The position numbers were made by a program, and so were the translations under genes. The notes under the pieces were generated by a model. That model had not been told where the DNA came from. It ran no database searches and saw only the letters and a program-made list of their open reading frames with translations. A stretch of 64,000 nucleotides of DNA from a virus. The stretch's first letter is position 1. Each line of letters starts with the position of its first letter. Where the stretch lies: positions 1 to 64,000 of the IMG/VR virus record IMGVR_UViG_3300035698_011327; one strand, written 5' to 3'. This document shows, one piece after another, positions 39,601-48,307 of the stretch.

Positions 39601-41289
39601 ATAGAGCAATGCGATTTTGATTATTCTATTTATCACTCACATAAAAATTTAAAATATTTGTGTAACCCGTGTCATAAAAAACTTGATTATAAAAAAGGTG
39701 AAAGAAAAGTAAGGCACTCTATTGGTAAACCAGTAGCACTTGATCCTATAACGTCGATAGAGATAGTTAAATGTGGAGAATATGTTTACGATGTAGAGAT
39801 GGATACAGAGCAACACAACTTTATAGCAAACGGATTTGTATCTCACAATAGCCACGCTGTCGAGTACGGAATGATAGCAGTCTGGATGATGTACTTAAAG
39901 ATAAACTATCCAGTCGAATTTATGGCAACTCTTTTATCTTATGGGCCGGCTGGAAAGAAACACGAGCTTATAAATGAAGCCAAAAGATTGGGTGTCAATA
40001 TACTCTTACCTGATATTAATCTTTCTACAGCTAAAAAGTGGAAGATTGACGACGATGGCAATCTACTGTCACCGTTCTTAGAGATTAAGGGTATAGGGGA
40101 GGTAGCCGCAACCGAGATCATTCGTTGCAGAGACGATGCAGGCCCTTACAAAAGCCCTTCCGACCTAGAGTCTAGAGTCCCTAAGAGAAAAGTCAATGTA
40201 AAAGTCCGTAGGCTACTAGAAGAAACAAAAGCATATGAGTCTCCTGAGAGTAAAACTTTCTTACCTGAAGAGGAACTTGAAGCCTTATCTCAATATTTCG
40301 ATTTCGAATTATCAAATGATCCTTTATATAGGTTTAGAGGGATATTCAAAATCCTCGACCAGAGCCTTGGGTTCATCAACCTTTGCGATTCTATTCCGAT
40401 GGGGAATGAGCTTGGATATTATTATGGTAGGATGGAAAGTCTAAAGGTTGGGTATAGGCAAGCCGTTAAGCAGACGAGCAACAGTAGCGACTTTGGCTCT
40501 CTTGGTGGAGTATACGGCCACCTTAAAGACGATACAGATTTCAAGATGCTTATCTTTGGTAACCAGATTTACGATGAGAAGAAAAGTATAGTAGAGCATT
40601 GTGAAGGGCAAGCCATAATAACTCTTGCTAATAACACGGATGATAAAGAAGCCTTGAAGACTCAGGCTGCTTGGTTTAGCGACGAACTCACGTCAGGTAA
40701 TCTTGAGGGTTTAGATGCTAAACTCGGCAAAGAAAGCGAACCTCCGGCAGATTTAAGCATCATCAACGATTGCGATGCTTGTGAGTTACGTGAAGAATGT
40801 GAGCGGCCAACCTTCCCTAAGCAAGGCGAATGTAACATAATGATAGTTGGAGAGATGCCAACTAAAGCAGACAATGATAGCGGGTATGTTTTCTGCGGTA
40901 GGCCAGCAGAAGTCCTATTCAGAAAGCTGGATAGCTATGGCCTAGACAGGGAGATGTTCTATCTTACGAACGTCATAAAATGCTGGCCAAGTAGAACCAA
41001 AAAGCCTAAAAAGAAACACGTCAATGCTTGTAAAAGAATTTTATCTGAAGAGATAGCAGTAGCAAAACCATTCTTGGTCCTGTCTCTTGGTAATCTCGGT
41101 AGGCAGTTCTTTGATGGAGAAGAAGCCGGCATCATTGCTGTAAACGGAACAACTAAATGGAATATGGATCATAACTGCTGGGTAACATATTCTATAAGCC
41201 CGTCAATGGTAGCATATAGTGAAGAGAATATGCCGCTACTTGACGCCTCAATAGCAGAATTTGCTAACAAGGTATCTATTTTATTCTGA
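36667..41289 (+). CDS. dnaE: DnaE-type DNA polymerase with intein and C-terminal uracil-DNA glycosylase
   Basis: 1,540 residues before splicing. The N-terminal PHP domain starts CHLHLHTQYSLLDG, and an insert near residue 157 carries RGRRLDM, like the tag elsewhere. The catalytic polymerase core is marked by GPGRGSSGG and LPDIDMDFEDRRR. The conserved FNK-SHAVEYG site is split by a 285-residue intein. After the finger and thumb regions, residues from about 1368 form a family-4-like uracil-DNA glycosylase: CxxC and C cysteines for an Fe-S cluster, GEMPTKADNDSG and NVIKCWPSRTKKPKKKHVNAC. It is the phage replicase. The glycosylase fusion is unusual. ATG 36667 is preferred over GTG 36646. Confidence 0.9.
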   Translation: MLNKDFCHLHLHTQYSLLDGFGTAAMYAKRASELGFTHMAITDHGGVDGVIEFQKACKEEGIKSIIGCEGYIVPDISVKEKEKKYHITLLVKNEVGWKNLLQLLTIANIQGFYYKPRFDPQTLLDYCEGLVVMSACASTFLNMGNVIEKPSRPARGRRLDMAPTLDTMGIDLMLQLKERTDVAIEIMPLDLKEQIEVNKMSIEIAKENDIMLVATNDCHYPLAEHSKLQEVLLCMQTKSKWSNPDRWKFDIDDLYLKTADEMIDSFAEQGVVSREDVGVALLNTMTIAELCDFEIEAREPNLPRVHVSKYPDFSEDDQIIRLVLDGLDSRAEDHEWIKNDIAAYQERIEEELEQIMPKFTRYFLVVWELVHWCEKEKIMVGPGRGSSGGCLVAYCLGITDVDPLKYDLVFSRFISPGRIDLPDIDMDFEDRRREDVKKHLADIYGKWNVIEVSTFLKMHGRGAIRDVSRVFDIPLYEVKKAAECIVTRSGGDVRADFSIEDAFNTFEDGIAFKAKYPEVTKMAMSFEGQIKSAGRHAAATCVSETDLRLGENANFVVRNKKNVCNWAKEDAEYMGLMKLDILGLNSLTILSETKDLVKDRHGININYNLIDLDDERLYVEFIAGNTIGIFQFSSNSMMKLCRDIKGDCFDEVVALNALHRPGALRSGFTQIYRDRKFGAQDVEYAHPWIEGITKDTQGLIIYQEQAMRLMYELGGLTWKTADTIRKVISKSKGVEEFMKFEQQFIDGCKERDTLNKAEAMIVFGELKNMGSYSFNKCLRGVTSLIRSAAGKHSKKQEITVEELYKRWNSKAQVGTKYRDPKRGLKIMQVDPDGRVRPAKIKAIHRNGTRRTIARITTESGKQIDATMNHRFLTDKGYVLVGELKVGDLMAIMGEKEEHIKKGEPHNQKTTYDGCGFQKGKDNISYIDGRAKYFKEGKKAVIKRADGKCENCKIEIEGVCECCHQKIKYGRPEIAHIENIEQCDFDYSIYHSHKNLKYLCNPCHKKLDYKKGERKVRHSIGKPVALDPITSIEIVKCGEYVYDVEMDTEQHNFIANGFVSHNSHAVEYGMIAVWMMYLKINYPVEFMATLLSYGPAGKKHELINEAKRLGVNILLPDINLSTAKKWKIDDDGNLLSPFLEIKGIGEVAATEIIRCRDDAGPYKSPSDLESRVPKRKVNVKVRRLLEETKAYESPESKTFLPEEELEALSQYFDFELSNDPLYRFRGIFKILDQSLGFINLCDSIPMGNELGYYYGRMESLKVGYRQAVKQTSNSSDFGSLGGVYGHLKDDTDFKMLIFGNQIYDEKKSIVEHCEGQAIITLANNTDDKEALKTQAAWFSDELTSGNLEGLDAKLGKESEPPADLSIINDCDACELREECERPTFPKQGECNIMIVGEMPTKADNDSGYVFCGRPAEVLFRKLDSYGLDREMFYLTNVIKCWPSRTKKPKKKHVNACKRILSEEIAVAKPFLVLSLGNLGRQFFDGEEAGIIAVNGTTKWNMDHNCWVTYSISPSMVAYSEENMPLLDASIAEFANKVSILF
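38995..39849 (+). mobile_element. HNH-bearing intein in the DNA polymerase
   Basis: Starts with Cys1 (CLRGVTSLIRS) after FNK and ends VSHN before Ser+1 of the extein (SHAVEYG). A block-B-like motif (ATMNHRF) and block F/G motifs (YDVEMDTEQHNFIANGFVSHN) are present, so splicing should work. The middle has CENC, CECC and an HNH-like AHIENI...LCNPCHKKLDY homing-nuclease core. The site is the most conserved DnaE motif. Confidence 0.9.
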
Positions 41290-41339
41290 TCGACTTAAAA
41301 GTCTTGTTTCGCTATATAACTATACAGGGGGAATAAAGA

Positions 41340-41816
41340 ATGCCAATAATTGATGAGTCAATAATAATAGACCGCAACAACCTGGATGAAGAGTGCGCTT
41401 CTGCTCCTGCCTTTTTTGATTATTGGCAGACCCAAGAGACGGACGCAAAAACAAGAAAAGAGAACCTTGAATCTCAAATGAGTATGGAGCTCAGAGGGAT
41501 GGCTGAAGAAGTCCTTATGAGTAGGTTTGGGGTAAAGAAACTTACAGAGGGGGCGATCAATTCAATCATCGGCAGCGACGAAAACTTCCAGCAGTTAAAA
41601 TCTCAACAGCTTGGAGCAGAAGCAGAAAGGAAATCATTCGAACAAAAGATTAGAATGCTCGACGTGTTGGCCAGGTTACATGGCCAAGGCTACTTCTCAA
41701 AAATAGAGTCGAAGCCTAACATGAGAACAATTATAGCGAACAAAGTAAAGAAGGAGATTGAAAAGCAGATTAAGAGCAGAAAAACATCTGGAAAGCCACG
41801 GAGACCAAGGACTTAA
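41340..41816 (+). CDS. Helical protein beside recombination genes
   Basis: 158 residues, ATG after GGGGGAATAAAG. Acidic N terminus, a long central helix and a basic Lys/Arg-rich C terminus. Size and position next to an SSB-like and a RecA/UvsX-like gene would suit a recombination mediator such as UvsY, but no specific motif is visible. Confidence 0.55.
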   Translation: MPIIDESIIIDRNNLDEECASAPAFFDYWQTQETDAKTRKENLESQMSMELRGMAEEVLMSRFGVKKLTEGAINSIIGSDENFQQLKSQQLGAEAERKSFEQKIRMLDVLARLHGQGYFSKIESKPNMRTIIANKVKKEIEKQIKSRKTSGKPRRPRT

Positions 41817-41820
41817 GATT

Positions 41821-41949
41821 TTGGAATCATTTCTGATTAAAACATTTATAGTGACAGCAATAATCTGCTTCTTAGCTTATTTTATTCCAGGCATATCGTT
41901 GAGAGCCATAAGGGATTTTAAGAAGCGTTACATAGATAAGGAGAACTGA
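41821..41949 (+). CDS. 42-residue membrane peptide
   Basis: A TTG start near AAGGACTTAAGATT. A hydrophobic helix (FIVTAIICFLAYFIPGI) is followed by a basic tail. It sits between replication genes, one base before the SSB-like start. Moderate support from position only. Confidence 0.4.
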   Translation: MESFLIKTFIVTAIICFLAYFIPGISLRAIRDFKKRYIDKEN

Positions 41950-41950
41950 C

Positions 41951-43066
41951 ATGGCAAAGAGGGAGTTTCAACCAGGGCTAGGAAGCAAAGCCCTCAAGAA
42001 AAAAGATGAGAAGAAAGGGCAGTACTACAAAAGCCCAGGTTCCCGCATCTCCTATATTAAGCAAGGTGTGATGAGAGTATTCATCCCTAAAGAAGGGAAG
42101 AATAGGCTGAGGATTATTCAGCCATTTGAACTCGCTGCTCTTGGCTTCTATGGGTTGGAGATGAGCTTCCACCGAAACGTAGGCGATGAGGGAGAAGAAC
42201 TACACGGTGATTACTTGTGCAATGAGAGGATGAAGATTCCTCTTAGAGATTGCTACGAGGACATAAAGGTTCCTAATAAGTGTTTCGTCTGCGAACAGCA
42301 GACACCTGAGCTTTGGGATGCGAATCCTGATCTCGCTAAAACATTCTACCCTGACCGGAGAATGTGGTTCTTTGTCCACGATCTTCTTTCAGACGATAAA
42401 GAAGAAGTTTTGCTTTGGAGCTGCCCTTGGACTCTTCACGAAGAAATTCTTTCAAGATCATCAGACGAAGAAACTGGCGCATACATAGATGTATCCGATC
42501 CTGTTAAAGGCGTTCCGATTTCTTTTGAAAGAGACGGCAAAGGCAAGATGACGAGATACAAAAATGTCCAAGTGTTTAAGGCTGCTCATCCTCTTGATCC
42601 AAAAGTTCTTGATGATATGGTAGAGTTTCGTGAGCTTCTTATAGTCCCAGAATACGATGCTGTAAAGGCTGCGTTTGAATGCTCTGAGGACTACGAGCCA
42701 GCTGAAGGTGGAGAAGAGCCAGCTGAACAAGAACCAGAAGAGAAAGAACCAGAATCGGAACCAGAAGGGCCGCCAGAATGCTTCCAGAAGGAGTTTGACG
42801 AATGGCAGGATTGCGTAGATTGCGAATACGCTGGCGACTGCGAAAATCCTCCAGAGCCTGAACCGGAACCAGAGCCTGAACCAGAAAAACCTGTAAGGCC
42901 GAAACGACCCAAGCGACCAGTCAAACCAGAAAAGCCATCAAAGCCAGAACGTCCGACAAGAAAGTCAAGGACGCAACCGGAAGAAAAAGCCAACGGCAAA
43001 TCTGAAGCTGCTAGGTCAGCGATTAGAGAACGCATAGCAAAAGCAACGGAAGATAGGGATAAATAA
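41951..43066 (+). CDS. Single-stranded-DNA-binding-like protein
   Basis: 371 residues. The core (about 30-240) has a cysteine set (LCNERM, CYED, CFVCEQ) that may bind zinc, as in T4 gp32. The tail is highly acidic (repeated Glu-Pro, residues 250-310), then basic proline/lysine-rich to the end. An acidic C-terminal region that recruits replication proteins is typical of phage SSBs. It lies just before the recombinase, overlapping by one base. Confidence 0.65.
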   Translation: MAKREFQPGLGSKALKKKDEKKGQYYKSPGSRISYIKQGVMRVFIPKEGKNRLRIIQPFELAALGFYGLEMSFHRNVGDEGEELHGDYLCNERMKIPLRDCYEDIKVPNKCFVCEQQTPELWDANPDLAKTFYPDRRMWFFVHDLLSDDKEEVLLWSCPWTLHEEILSRSSDEETGAYIDVSDPVKGVPISFERDGKGKMTRYKNVQVFKAAHPLDPKVLDDMVEFRELLIVPEYDAVKAAFECSEDYEPAEGGEEPAEQEPEEKEPESEPEGPPECFQKEFDEWQDCVDCEYAGDCENPPEPEPEPEPEPEKPVRPKRPKRPVKPEKPSKPERPTRKSRTQPEEKANGKSEAARSAIRERIAKATEDRDK

Positions 43067-44145
43067 TGGCAGATAGAGTGAGGAGAAGTGTTCAGGTAGA
43101 TGACGAACACCCTGTTGACTTTATCACATCAGGTTCTACTGTTCTTAACCTTGCCCTTTCGCAAAGGGGCTTAGATGGTGGATGGGCAAGGGGTAGGATA
43201 GACAACCTAGTTGGGGACGGCAGCAGTGGAAAGACGCTTTGTGCTCTTGAAGCTGCTGCCCATGCGTTCTATTTTATGGAAGGAAACGATAGCCATAATT
43301 TCCCTAAAGTCAAGAAGGTCACTATTGTCTACAATAATGTTGAAGGCGTTATGGACTTCCCAATCGACACGATGTATGGCAAGAAATTTAACGCTGGCGT
43401 TGAGTGGATGAGAACAGGTACCATACAAGCCTTTGGGAGAGATTTTCTTAATAGGCTAAAAGCACTTAAGTCTGGTGAGTTTCTACTTTATATAATCGAT
43501 AGTTGGGATGCGCTTGATTCTGATGAAGAGCTTGAGGAATTTATAAAATCAGTTGAAGAAGACAAGGCGATGGAAGGGTCATTTGATCTTGGAAAGCAAA
43601 GATATGGATCAAAAAGATTTTTCAAGACTTTATGCTCTAAGATGGAAGGCGGGAATGGTAGAGTCCATAAAGATTGTACCTTGCTTATCGTATCTCAGAC
43701 TAGAGCGAATATAGGTGTAAAATTTGGAGCTGCTAAAGTGCGAGTTGGAGGAGATGCTCTAAACTTTTATACTCATCAAGTAGCTTGGTTGAGAGAGCAC
43801 GAGAAGATAAGAAAGACCAGAGAAAAGATAAGCATGGTCACTGGAATTGGGTGTGAGGCAAAGGTAAAGCGAAATAAAGCAGCAAAGCCTTTTAGAGAAG
43901 CCAGATTCCCTATCATGTTTGACTATGGGATAGACGATATCTCATCTATGATCCATTATCTTTATGGCCCGAAATCTAAAGCCATAAAAGATTTATTTGA
44001 TCTCAAGTTCAAGAAATATGAATCTGCTATAAAGTATGCTTATGATAACGACAAGCAGGCAGAGCTTGTTAAGCTTACGGAAGAAAAATGGAAAAGAGTT
44101 GAAGACGCTGCTAAATTTTCCCAGAAAAGCAGGTTCCCGATATGA
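43066..44145 (+). CDS. RecA/UvsX-like recombinase
   Basis: 359 residues. Walker A GDGSSGKT near residue 51, Walker B-like LLYIIDSWDAL near 145 and TLLIVSQTRANIG near 210 fit the RecA fold of UvsX-type recombinases. It should promote strand exchange and recombination-dependent replication with the neighbouring SSB-like and nuclease genes. Confidence 0.85.
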   Translation: MADRVRRSVQVDDEHPVDFITSGSTVLNLALSQRGLDGGWARGRIDNLVGDGSSGKTLCALEAAAHAFYFMEGNDSHNFPKVKKVTIVYNNVEGVMDFPIDTMYGKKFNAGVEWMRTGTIQAFGRDFLNRLKALKSGEFLLYIIDSWDALDSDEELEEFIKSVEEDKAMEGSFDLGKQRYGSKRFFKTLCSKMEGGNGRVHKDCTLLIVSQTRANIGVKFGAAKVRVGGDALNFYTHQVAWLREHEKIRKTREKISMVTGIGCEAKVKRNKAAKPFREARFPIMFDYGIDDISSMIHYLYGPKSKAIKDLFDLKFKKYESAIKYAYDNDKQAELVKLTEEKWKRVEDAAKFSQKSRFPI

Positions 44146-44996
44146 AGGCGTTAGTCATAGACTGTAACTATATCTGCCATGCTACATTTCATTCTATGCC
44201 AATTTTATCGTTCAAGAATAGCACTACATCTATAGTCTACGGTTTTGTGAAAAGAGTCATATCCTTTGCTGAAAGGTTTGAGCCAGATAGCATAGTCTTT
44301 GTATGGGATTCAAAAAGCTCAATAAGAAAAGAAGTCTATCCAGATTACAAAAAGCCACGTATAAAGGCGGGGAAGGAAGCAAGTACAAAAGAGAAAGAAG
44401 CGAAGTCTGTCGCTTACAACCAGTTCGATGAGATTCGCCTTAATACTCTCCCAAGCCTAGGCTTTAACAATGTATTCGTACAAGATGGATACGAAGGCGA
44501 TGACTTAATGGCGGCTGCTGTAAATTGTAACCCAGGATATGAATTCGTAGTCATAACTACAGATAAGGACATGTACCAGATAATAGACGATAACTGTATG
44601 CTCTTTAATCCTATGACGAAGATCATCAGGGACAAGAAATGGTTCGTCGATGAGTTTGGATGCCACCCTCTAGCTTGGGGATATGCTAAGGCGATATCAG
44701 GATGCTCTACAGATAATGTGACTGGTCTTAAAGGGGTAGCTGAGCCAACGGCTTTGAAATTCTTAACAGGAAAGCTTAGCAAGTCGTCAAAGAAATACGA
44801 AAAGATCGAAAATTATTTCCCGACTGCCTTAGAAAACAGGGAGCTTGTTGTACTTCCTATGTACGGTACGATGGACATAGACATAGTAGAAGATGCTCCA
44901 AGCGTCAGATCGTTTAAAAGCGTATGTGAGTCTTATGGATTCAAATCACTTCTTAGTGCAAATATGGTGAACAAATGGTTAAACCACATATGCTAA
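44142..44996 (+). CDS. 5'-3' exonuclease / flap nuclease (RNase H-like)
   Basis: 284 residues with the FEN/PIN pattern: VIDCNYICH at the start, FVWDSKSSIRKEVYPDYK, GYEGDDLMAA, ITTDKDMYQI and GCSTDNVTGLKGVAEPTA (helix-hairpin-helix region). This matches T4 RNase H and 5'-3' exonuclease proteins, which remove RNA primers and flaps. It overlaps the recombinase stop by 4 nt. Confidence 0.85.
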   Translation: MKALVIDCNYICHATFHSMPILSFKNSTTSIVYGFVKRVISFAERFEPDSIVFVWDSKSSIRKEVYPDYKKPRIKAGKEASTKEKEAKSVAYNQFDEIRLNTLPSLGFNNVFVQDGYEGDDLMAAAVNCNPGYEFVVITTDKDMYQIIDDNCMLFNPMTKIIRDKKWFVDEFGCHPLAWGYAKAISGCSTDNVTGLKGVAEPTALKFLTGKLSKSSKKYEKIENYFPTALENRELVVLPMYGTMDIDIVEDAPSVRSFKSVCESYGFKSLLSANMVNKWLNHIC

Positions 44997-45334
44997 ATGC
45001 TGGCAGGACGACTCACGAGATGTGTCCTGGCGATATAAAAGCAAGAAAAGGCAAATGGAAGATATCGATAGACTATGCCTTAAAGCCTGACTATGAGCTA
45101 CTCATGTTCTTCGCCCACTTTGTCATAATAAGAGCAGAAGCGATTCTGTCTAGCGATTGCGTCGAATACGAAGGGTACTCGCACCTTTTTGATCCAGTTA
45201 AAGACTATTCTGAAGTGCCGGAATATCATTTTACTCTAACAAAGAAAGTGGACGGCAACCTTGATATCATAGCTATAAAAGATAATGAACCTCTTCCAAA
45301 AAAGCCAAGGCTCACAAGAAGGATCGACGGATAA
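44975..45334 (+). CDS. RRID-tagged small protein
   Basis: 119 residues, ending PRLTRRIDG, a clean tag copy. ATG 44975 overlaps the nuclease end. A later ATG at 44990 is an alternative. The body is mixed alpha/beta with no recognised family. It is the first of three tagged genes in a row. Confidence 0.65.
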   Translation: MVKPHMLNAGRTTHEMCPGDIKARKGKWKISIDYALKPDYELLMFFAHFVIIRAEAILSSDCVEYEGYSHLFDPVKDYSEVPEYHFTLTKKVDGNLDIIAIKDNEPLPKKPRLTRRIDG

Positions 45335-45579
45335 TGCTCAGCTACGGCGGCAAAGCTAAGATTTCAATCGATGGTGTAGAAATTGACGGATTTGTTTCTA
45401 ATTGGACTATGAGTCAAGGGATGATAGAGGTTTCAGAATTTAGTGGGACAATGGAGATGATTCCAGATGGGCTTGCTAATTTACATATAGAGTTTGAAGC
45501 AAAAATAAGTGAACCTGAAGCTAAAATCCAGCTTGGTATTGAACCTAAAGAAAGACTGCTGAGAAAGATTGATGGGTGA
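45334..45579 (+). CDS. RKID-tagged small protein
   Basis: 81 residues, beta-rich, ending ERLLRKIDG. Starts on the last base of the previous stop codon (TAATG). No family is recognised. Confidence 0.65.
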   Translation: MLSYGGKAKISIDGVEIDGFVSNWTMSQGMIEVSEFSGTMEMIPDGLANLHIEFEAKISEPEAKIQLGIEPKERLLRKIDG

Positions 45580-46045
45580 CATTTTAACAGGAGTAGTAAT
45601 CGTGTCTATATTTAGTGCGATTGGAATACTTACAAAGATGATTGGTGGACTCGCTTCTAAAAAAGATATGGATAAAATACCGCCTAATGAGATAATCCTT
45701 TATGAAGAAGAGATAGAATCCCTTAGAATGGAAATAGCTGAGGAGGCTGATAGAGCAATGGAAGCGCCAAGTGGTCCACCTTTTTCACAAGTGACTCTAC
45801 CTGACGGAATGATACTACCTGTTGCGAATACCGTTGAGATAACATATGGCTATGAATCTCCTCCAAATCATACACAGGTGATGCAGATGGGCACTTCTTA
45901 TGCTGGATCAGACGGAATAAATATATTCCCAACTGTAAATGGGATGAGAAGTAGATTGATGCCACAGAAAGTCAAAGAAGTGAAAGTTGAAAGTCCATTT
46001 AGCAAAGTAAACACGGAAAGAAAATCAAGGAGAATTGATTCATGA
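45572..46045 (+). CDS. RRID-tagged membrane-anchored protein
   Basis: 157 residues, N-terminal membrane helix (ILTGVVIVSIFSAIGILTKM), then an acidic linker and a beta-rich domain, ending ERKSRRIDS. It is the only tagged protein with a clear membrane anchor, so it could place a tag at the membrane. It overlaps genes on both sides. Confidence 0.65.
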   Translation: MGDILTGVVIVSIFSAIGILTKMIGGLASKKDMDKIPPNEIILYEEEIESLRMEIAEEADRAMEAPSGPPFSQVTLPDGMILPVANTVEITYGYESPPNHTQVMQMGTSYAGSDGINIFPTVNGMRSRLMPQKVKEVKVESPFSKVNTERKSRRIDS

Positions 46046-46512
46046 TTTTATTTATGGGAGTAGATCCAGGACAATCAGGGGCCGTAGCAGTAATAAGCAG
46101 CGAAAGAGAAATAGTCAGGATAGAAGATTGGCCTGGTGATGAGATCCAAGCAGCAGGAGTAATAAGAAGTATAATTGTCAATTCAGGTGGATGGGAAATT
46201 CACGCTGCTATTGAAAAGGTATCTGCTATGCCTAAACAGGGAGTTGTGTCGATGTTTAAATTCGGCATGAACTACGGCATATGGCAAGGTCTATTAGCCG
46301 CAGCACAGATACCTTTTGTGCTGGTGGCCCCACGGGTATGGCAAAAGGGCGTTATATCAAAAGCACAAGATAAAAAGCCATCTGTCGCTGCCGCTGGCCG
46401 AATGTTTCCGAATGCAGAGTTGTTTGGTCCAAGAGGCGGCAAAAAGGACGGTAGAGCAGATGCACTTCTTATTGCTGATTATTGCAGAAGACAGCATATA
46501 GGATTAGCATGA
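46042..46512 (+). CDS. RuvC-like Holliday-junction resolvase
   Basis: 156 residues with the RuvC/RNase H-fold pattern: MGVDPGQSGAVA at the start, AIEKV as the second acidic motif and KDGRADALLIADY as the final acidic helix. It should cut branched DNA before packaging. Confidence 0.85.
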   Translation: MILFMGVDPGQSGAVAVISSEREIVRIEDWPGDEIQAAGVIRSIIVNSGGWEIHAAIEKVSAMPKQGVVSMFKFGMNYGIWQGLLAAAQIPFVLVAPRVWQKGVISKAQDKKPSVAAAGRMFPNAELFGPRGGKKDGRADALLIADYCRRQHIGLA

Positions 46513-47213
46513 CAGAAAGGAAACGCCGATGTTGTAAATGTGGGTGTGGAGAGGAAGTAATGCCTGGTAACACTTGGATAAAAGGTCATAATATAAAAAA
46601 GAATGGAAACCCGTTCTTTGGTAAAGTGCGAAGTGGCAGACTAGCGCCTATGTATGGTAAAAAGTTTTCCGCTAGACATTGCAATAGAATAAGAAAGTCT
46701 AAAATAGGCACTAGCCTATCTGAAGAAACAAAGGTGAAAATAGGATTGGCATCTAAATCTAGTGAGAAATCAAAAGAATTTATTGCAATGATCGGGAGCT
46801 TTAGCGATGTCAATTCAAGAAAAGGTATTGCTTTATCAGAAGAGCACAGGTTAAAAATATCAACTTCTATGACCGGTGTTATATTTAGTGAAAGGCATAA
46901 GGATAACATATCTTTGTCTATTTCAGGAAATAAACACCCAAATTGGCAAGGCGGGAAGTCTTTTGAAGAATATTGTCGCACTTGGACTGATAGTGAATTT
47001 AAAGCATATGTCCTTGAAAGAGATGAGTATAAGTGCCAAAATCCATTATGCAACAAGACTTGTAAAAAGCTGTGCCGACACCATATAGATTATGATAAGA
47101 AGAACTGTGGACCAAGCAATATAATAACAGTATGCGTCTCATGTAACTCAAGAGCCAATTATAACAGAGAGTCTTGGCAAGAACATTATGAAGAGATAAT
47201 GGCTAATAGATGA
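46509..47213 (+). CDS. HNH homing-type endonuclease with several NUMOD3-like motifs
   Basis: 234 residues from ATG 46509. Starts with the Cys motif (CCKCGCGEEV) seen at 14401 and 25207, then repeated NUMOD3-type motifs (YGKKFSARH, LSEETKVKIG, LSEEHRLKIS) and an HNH core (YKCQNPLC, RHHIDYDKKN, VCVSCNSRAN). It overlaps both neighbours, interrupting the recombination operon. Confidence 0.85.
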   Translation: MTERKRRCCKCGCGEEVMPGNTWIKGHNIKKNGNPFFGKVRSGRLAPMYGKKFSARHCNRIRKSKIGTSLSEETKVKIGLASKSSEKSKEFIAMIGSFSDVNSRKGIALSEEHRLKISTSMTGVIFSERHKDNISLSISGNKHPNWQGGKSFEEYCRTWTDSEFKAYVLERDEYKCQNPLCNKTCKKLCRHHIDYDKKNCGPSNIITVCVSCNSRANYNRESWQEHYEEIMANR

Positions 47214-48307
47214 TTAAAGAAGTAGAGATATCAAACTTCCAATCCCACAAGTACACCTTACTCCCGTTTGGGAAAGGTGTCAATGTGATAACCGGAAGAA
47301 CTCATTCCGGCAAGTCATCTATCGTAAGAGCTATAAGATGGGCCTTACAAAATAGGCCACAAGGAGATGGATTTAGACTTGATGGGTGTAAGCCAAAAGA
47401 CCCAACCTCCGTAGCGATCCAGTTCGATGATAATCAGCACATCGTAAGGGAAAAAAGCAAAAAGAAAGGAATCAACTTATATAGGTCATCTGAAAGTGAA
47501 GATCCATACGCAGCCCTAAAGACAAATGTCCCAGAAGAGATTCGCTCCATTACTCGCATGAGAGATGAGAATGTACAGTCTCAAGGCGATCCTTACTTTC
47601 TTATAGACAAGACACCAGGCAAGGTAGCGGAGGAAATAAACAGAGTCGTAGGCCTGAAGATAATCGCAGAGAAGCTGAAGAAAGCAAAGAAGATCGTGCT
47701 TGATGCTAACTCGCATGTAACCGTCCTTAACTCTCAAATAGAAACTGCTGCTGAAAGCCTTAAGTCTCCTGAGATGGAAGGGATAGATGACCTATACGCC
47801 CAAGCTATAGAGATTGAAGATGCGGACAAAGCACTAGACTTTATAGACAAGAACATCGAAGCTATCGAAGCTATCTTATCGCAGCTAGACGATGAAAGAA
47901 ACAATGTGAGTGAAAGTCGCTCTATCCTTAATATAAAAAAGAAGATGGATGCTTTTAAAATAGAATATCAGGCACACGTTAGGAGAATAGAAGAACAGAA
48001 GAAGATATCCGACACTATATATCTTCTTCACGGGTATGTCGATGACTCTATTATAGAAATTTCAGAGAATGCTGAAGAGACGATAGAAGAATTATCAGCA
48101 TTTACTGACAGGAGAAATACCTTGTTCGAGATTAAAGGGGTATACTCCGCTATTCTAAAAGAAAAACAATCCCTGCAAACGTGTGTCAGGGGCCTACAAA
48201 AGCTTGAATCGGATAGGATAGAGGCCGAAGATAAGGCGGGATATTGTACAAAATGTGGATCTTCACGTGAATACTGGGATCAAGAAAGGATAGATGATGA
48301 AGCCTAA
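47210..48307 (+). CDS. Rad50/SbcC-like ATPase, N-terminal half
   Basis: 365 residues. Walker A GRTHSGKSS near residue 34 and the SMC-family start VEISNFQSHK fit gp46/SbcC/Rad50. A long helical region follows, and the end has CTKCG like a zinc hook. The Walker B/signature half is missing here and appears as a separate gene at 50637. The two halves would need to assemble with the Mre11-like nuclease. Confidence 0.8.
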   Translation: MIKEVEISNFQSHKYTLLPFGKGVNVITGRTHSGKSSIVRAIRWALQNRPQGDGFRLDGCKPKDPTSVAIQFDDNQHIVREKSKKKGINLYRSSESEDPYAALKTNVPEEIRSITRMRDENVQSQGDPYFLIDKTPGKVAEEINRVVGLKIIAEKLKKAKKIVLDANSHVTVLNSQIETAAESLKSPEMEGIDDLYAQAIEIEDADKALDFIDKNIEAIEAILSQLDDERNNVSESRSILNIKKKMDAFKIEYQAHVRRIEEQKKISDTIYLLHGYVDDSIIEISENAEETIEELSAFTDRRNTLFEIKGVYSAILKEKQSLQTCVRGLQKLESDRIEAEDKAGYCTKCGSSREYWDQERIDDEA

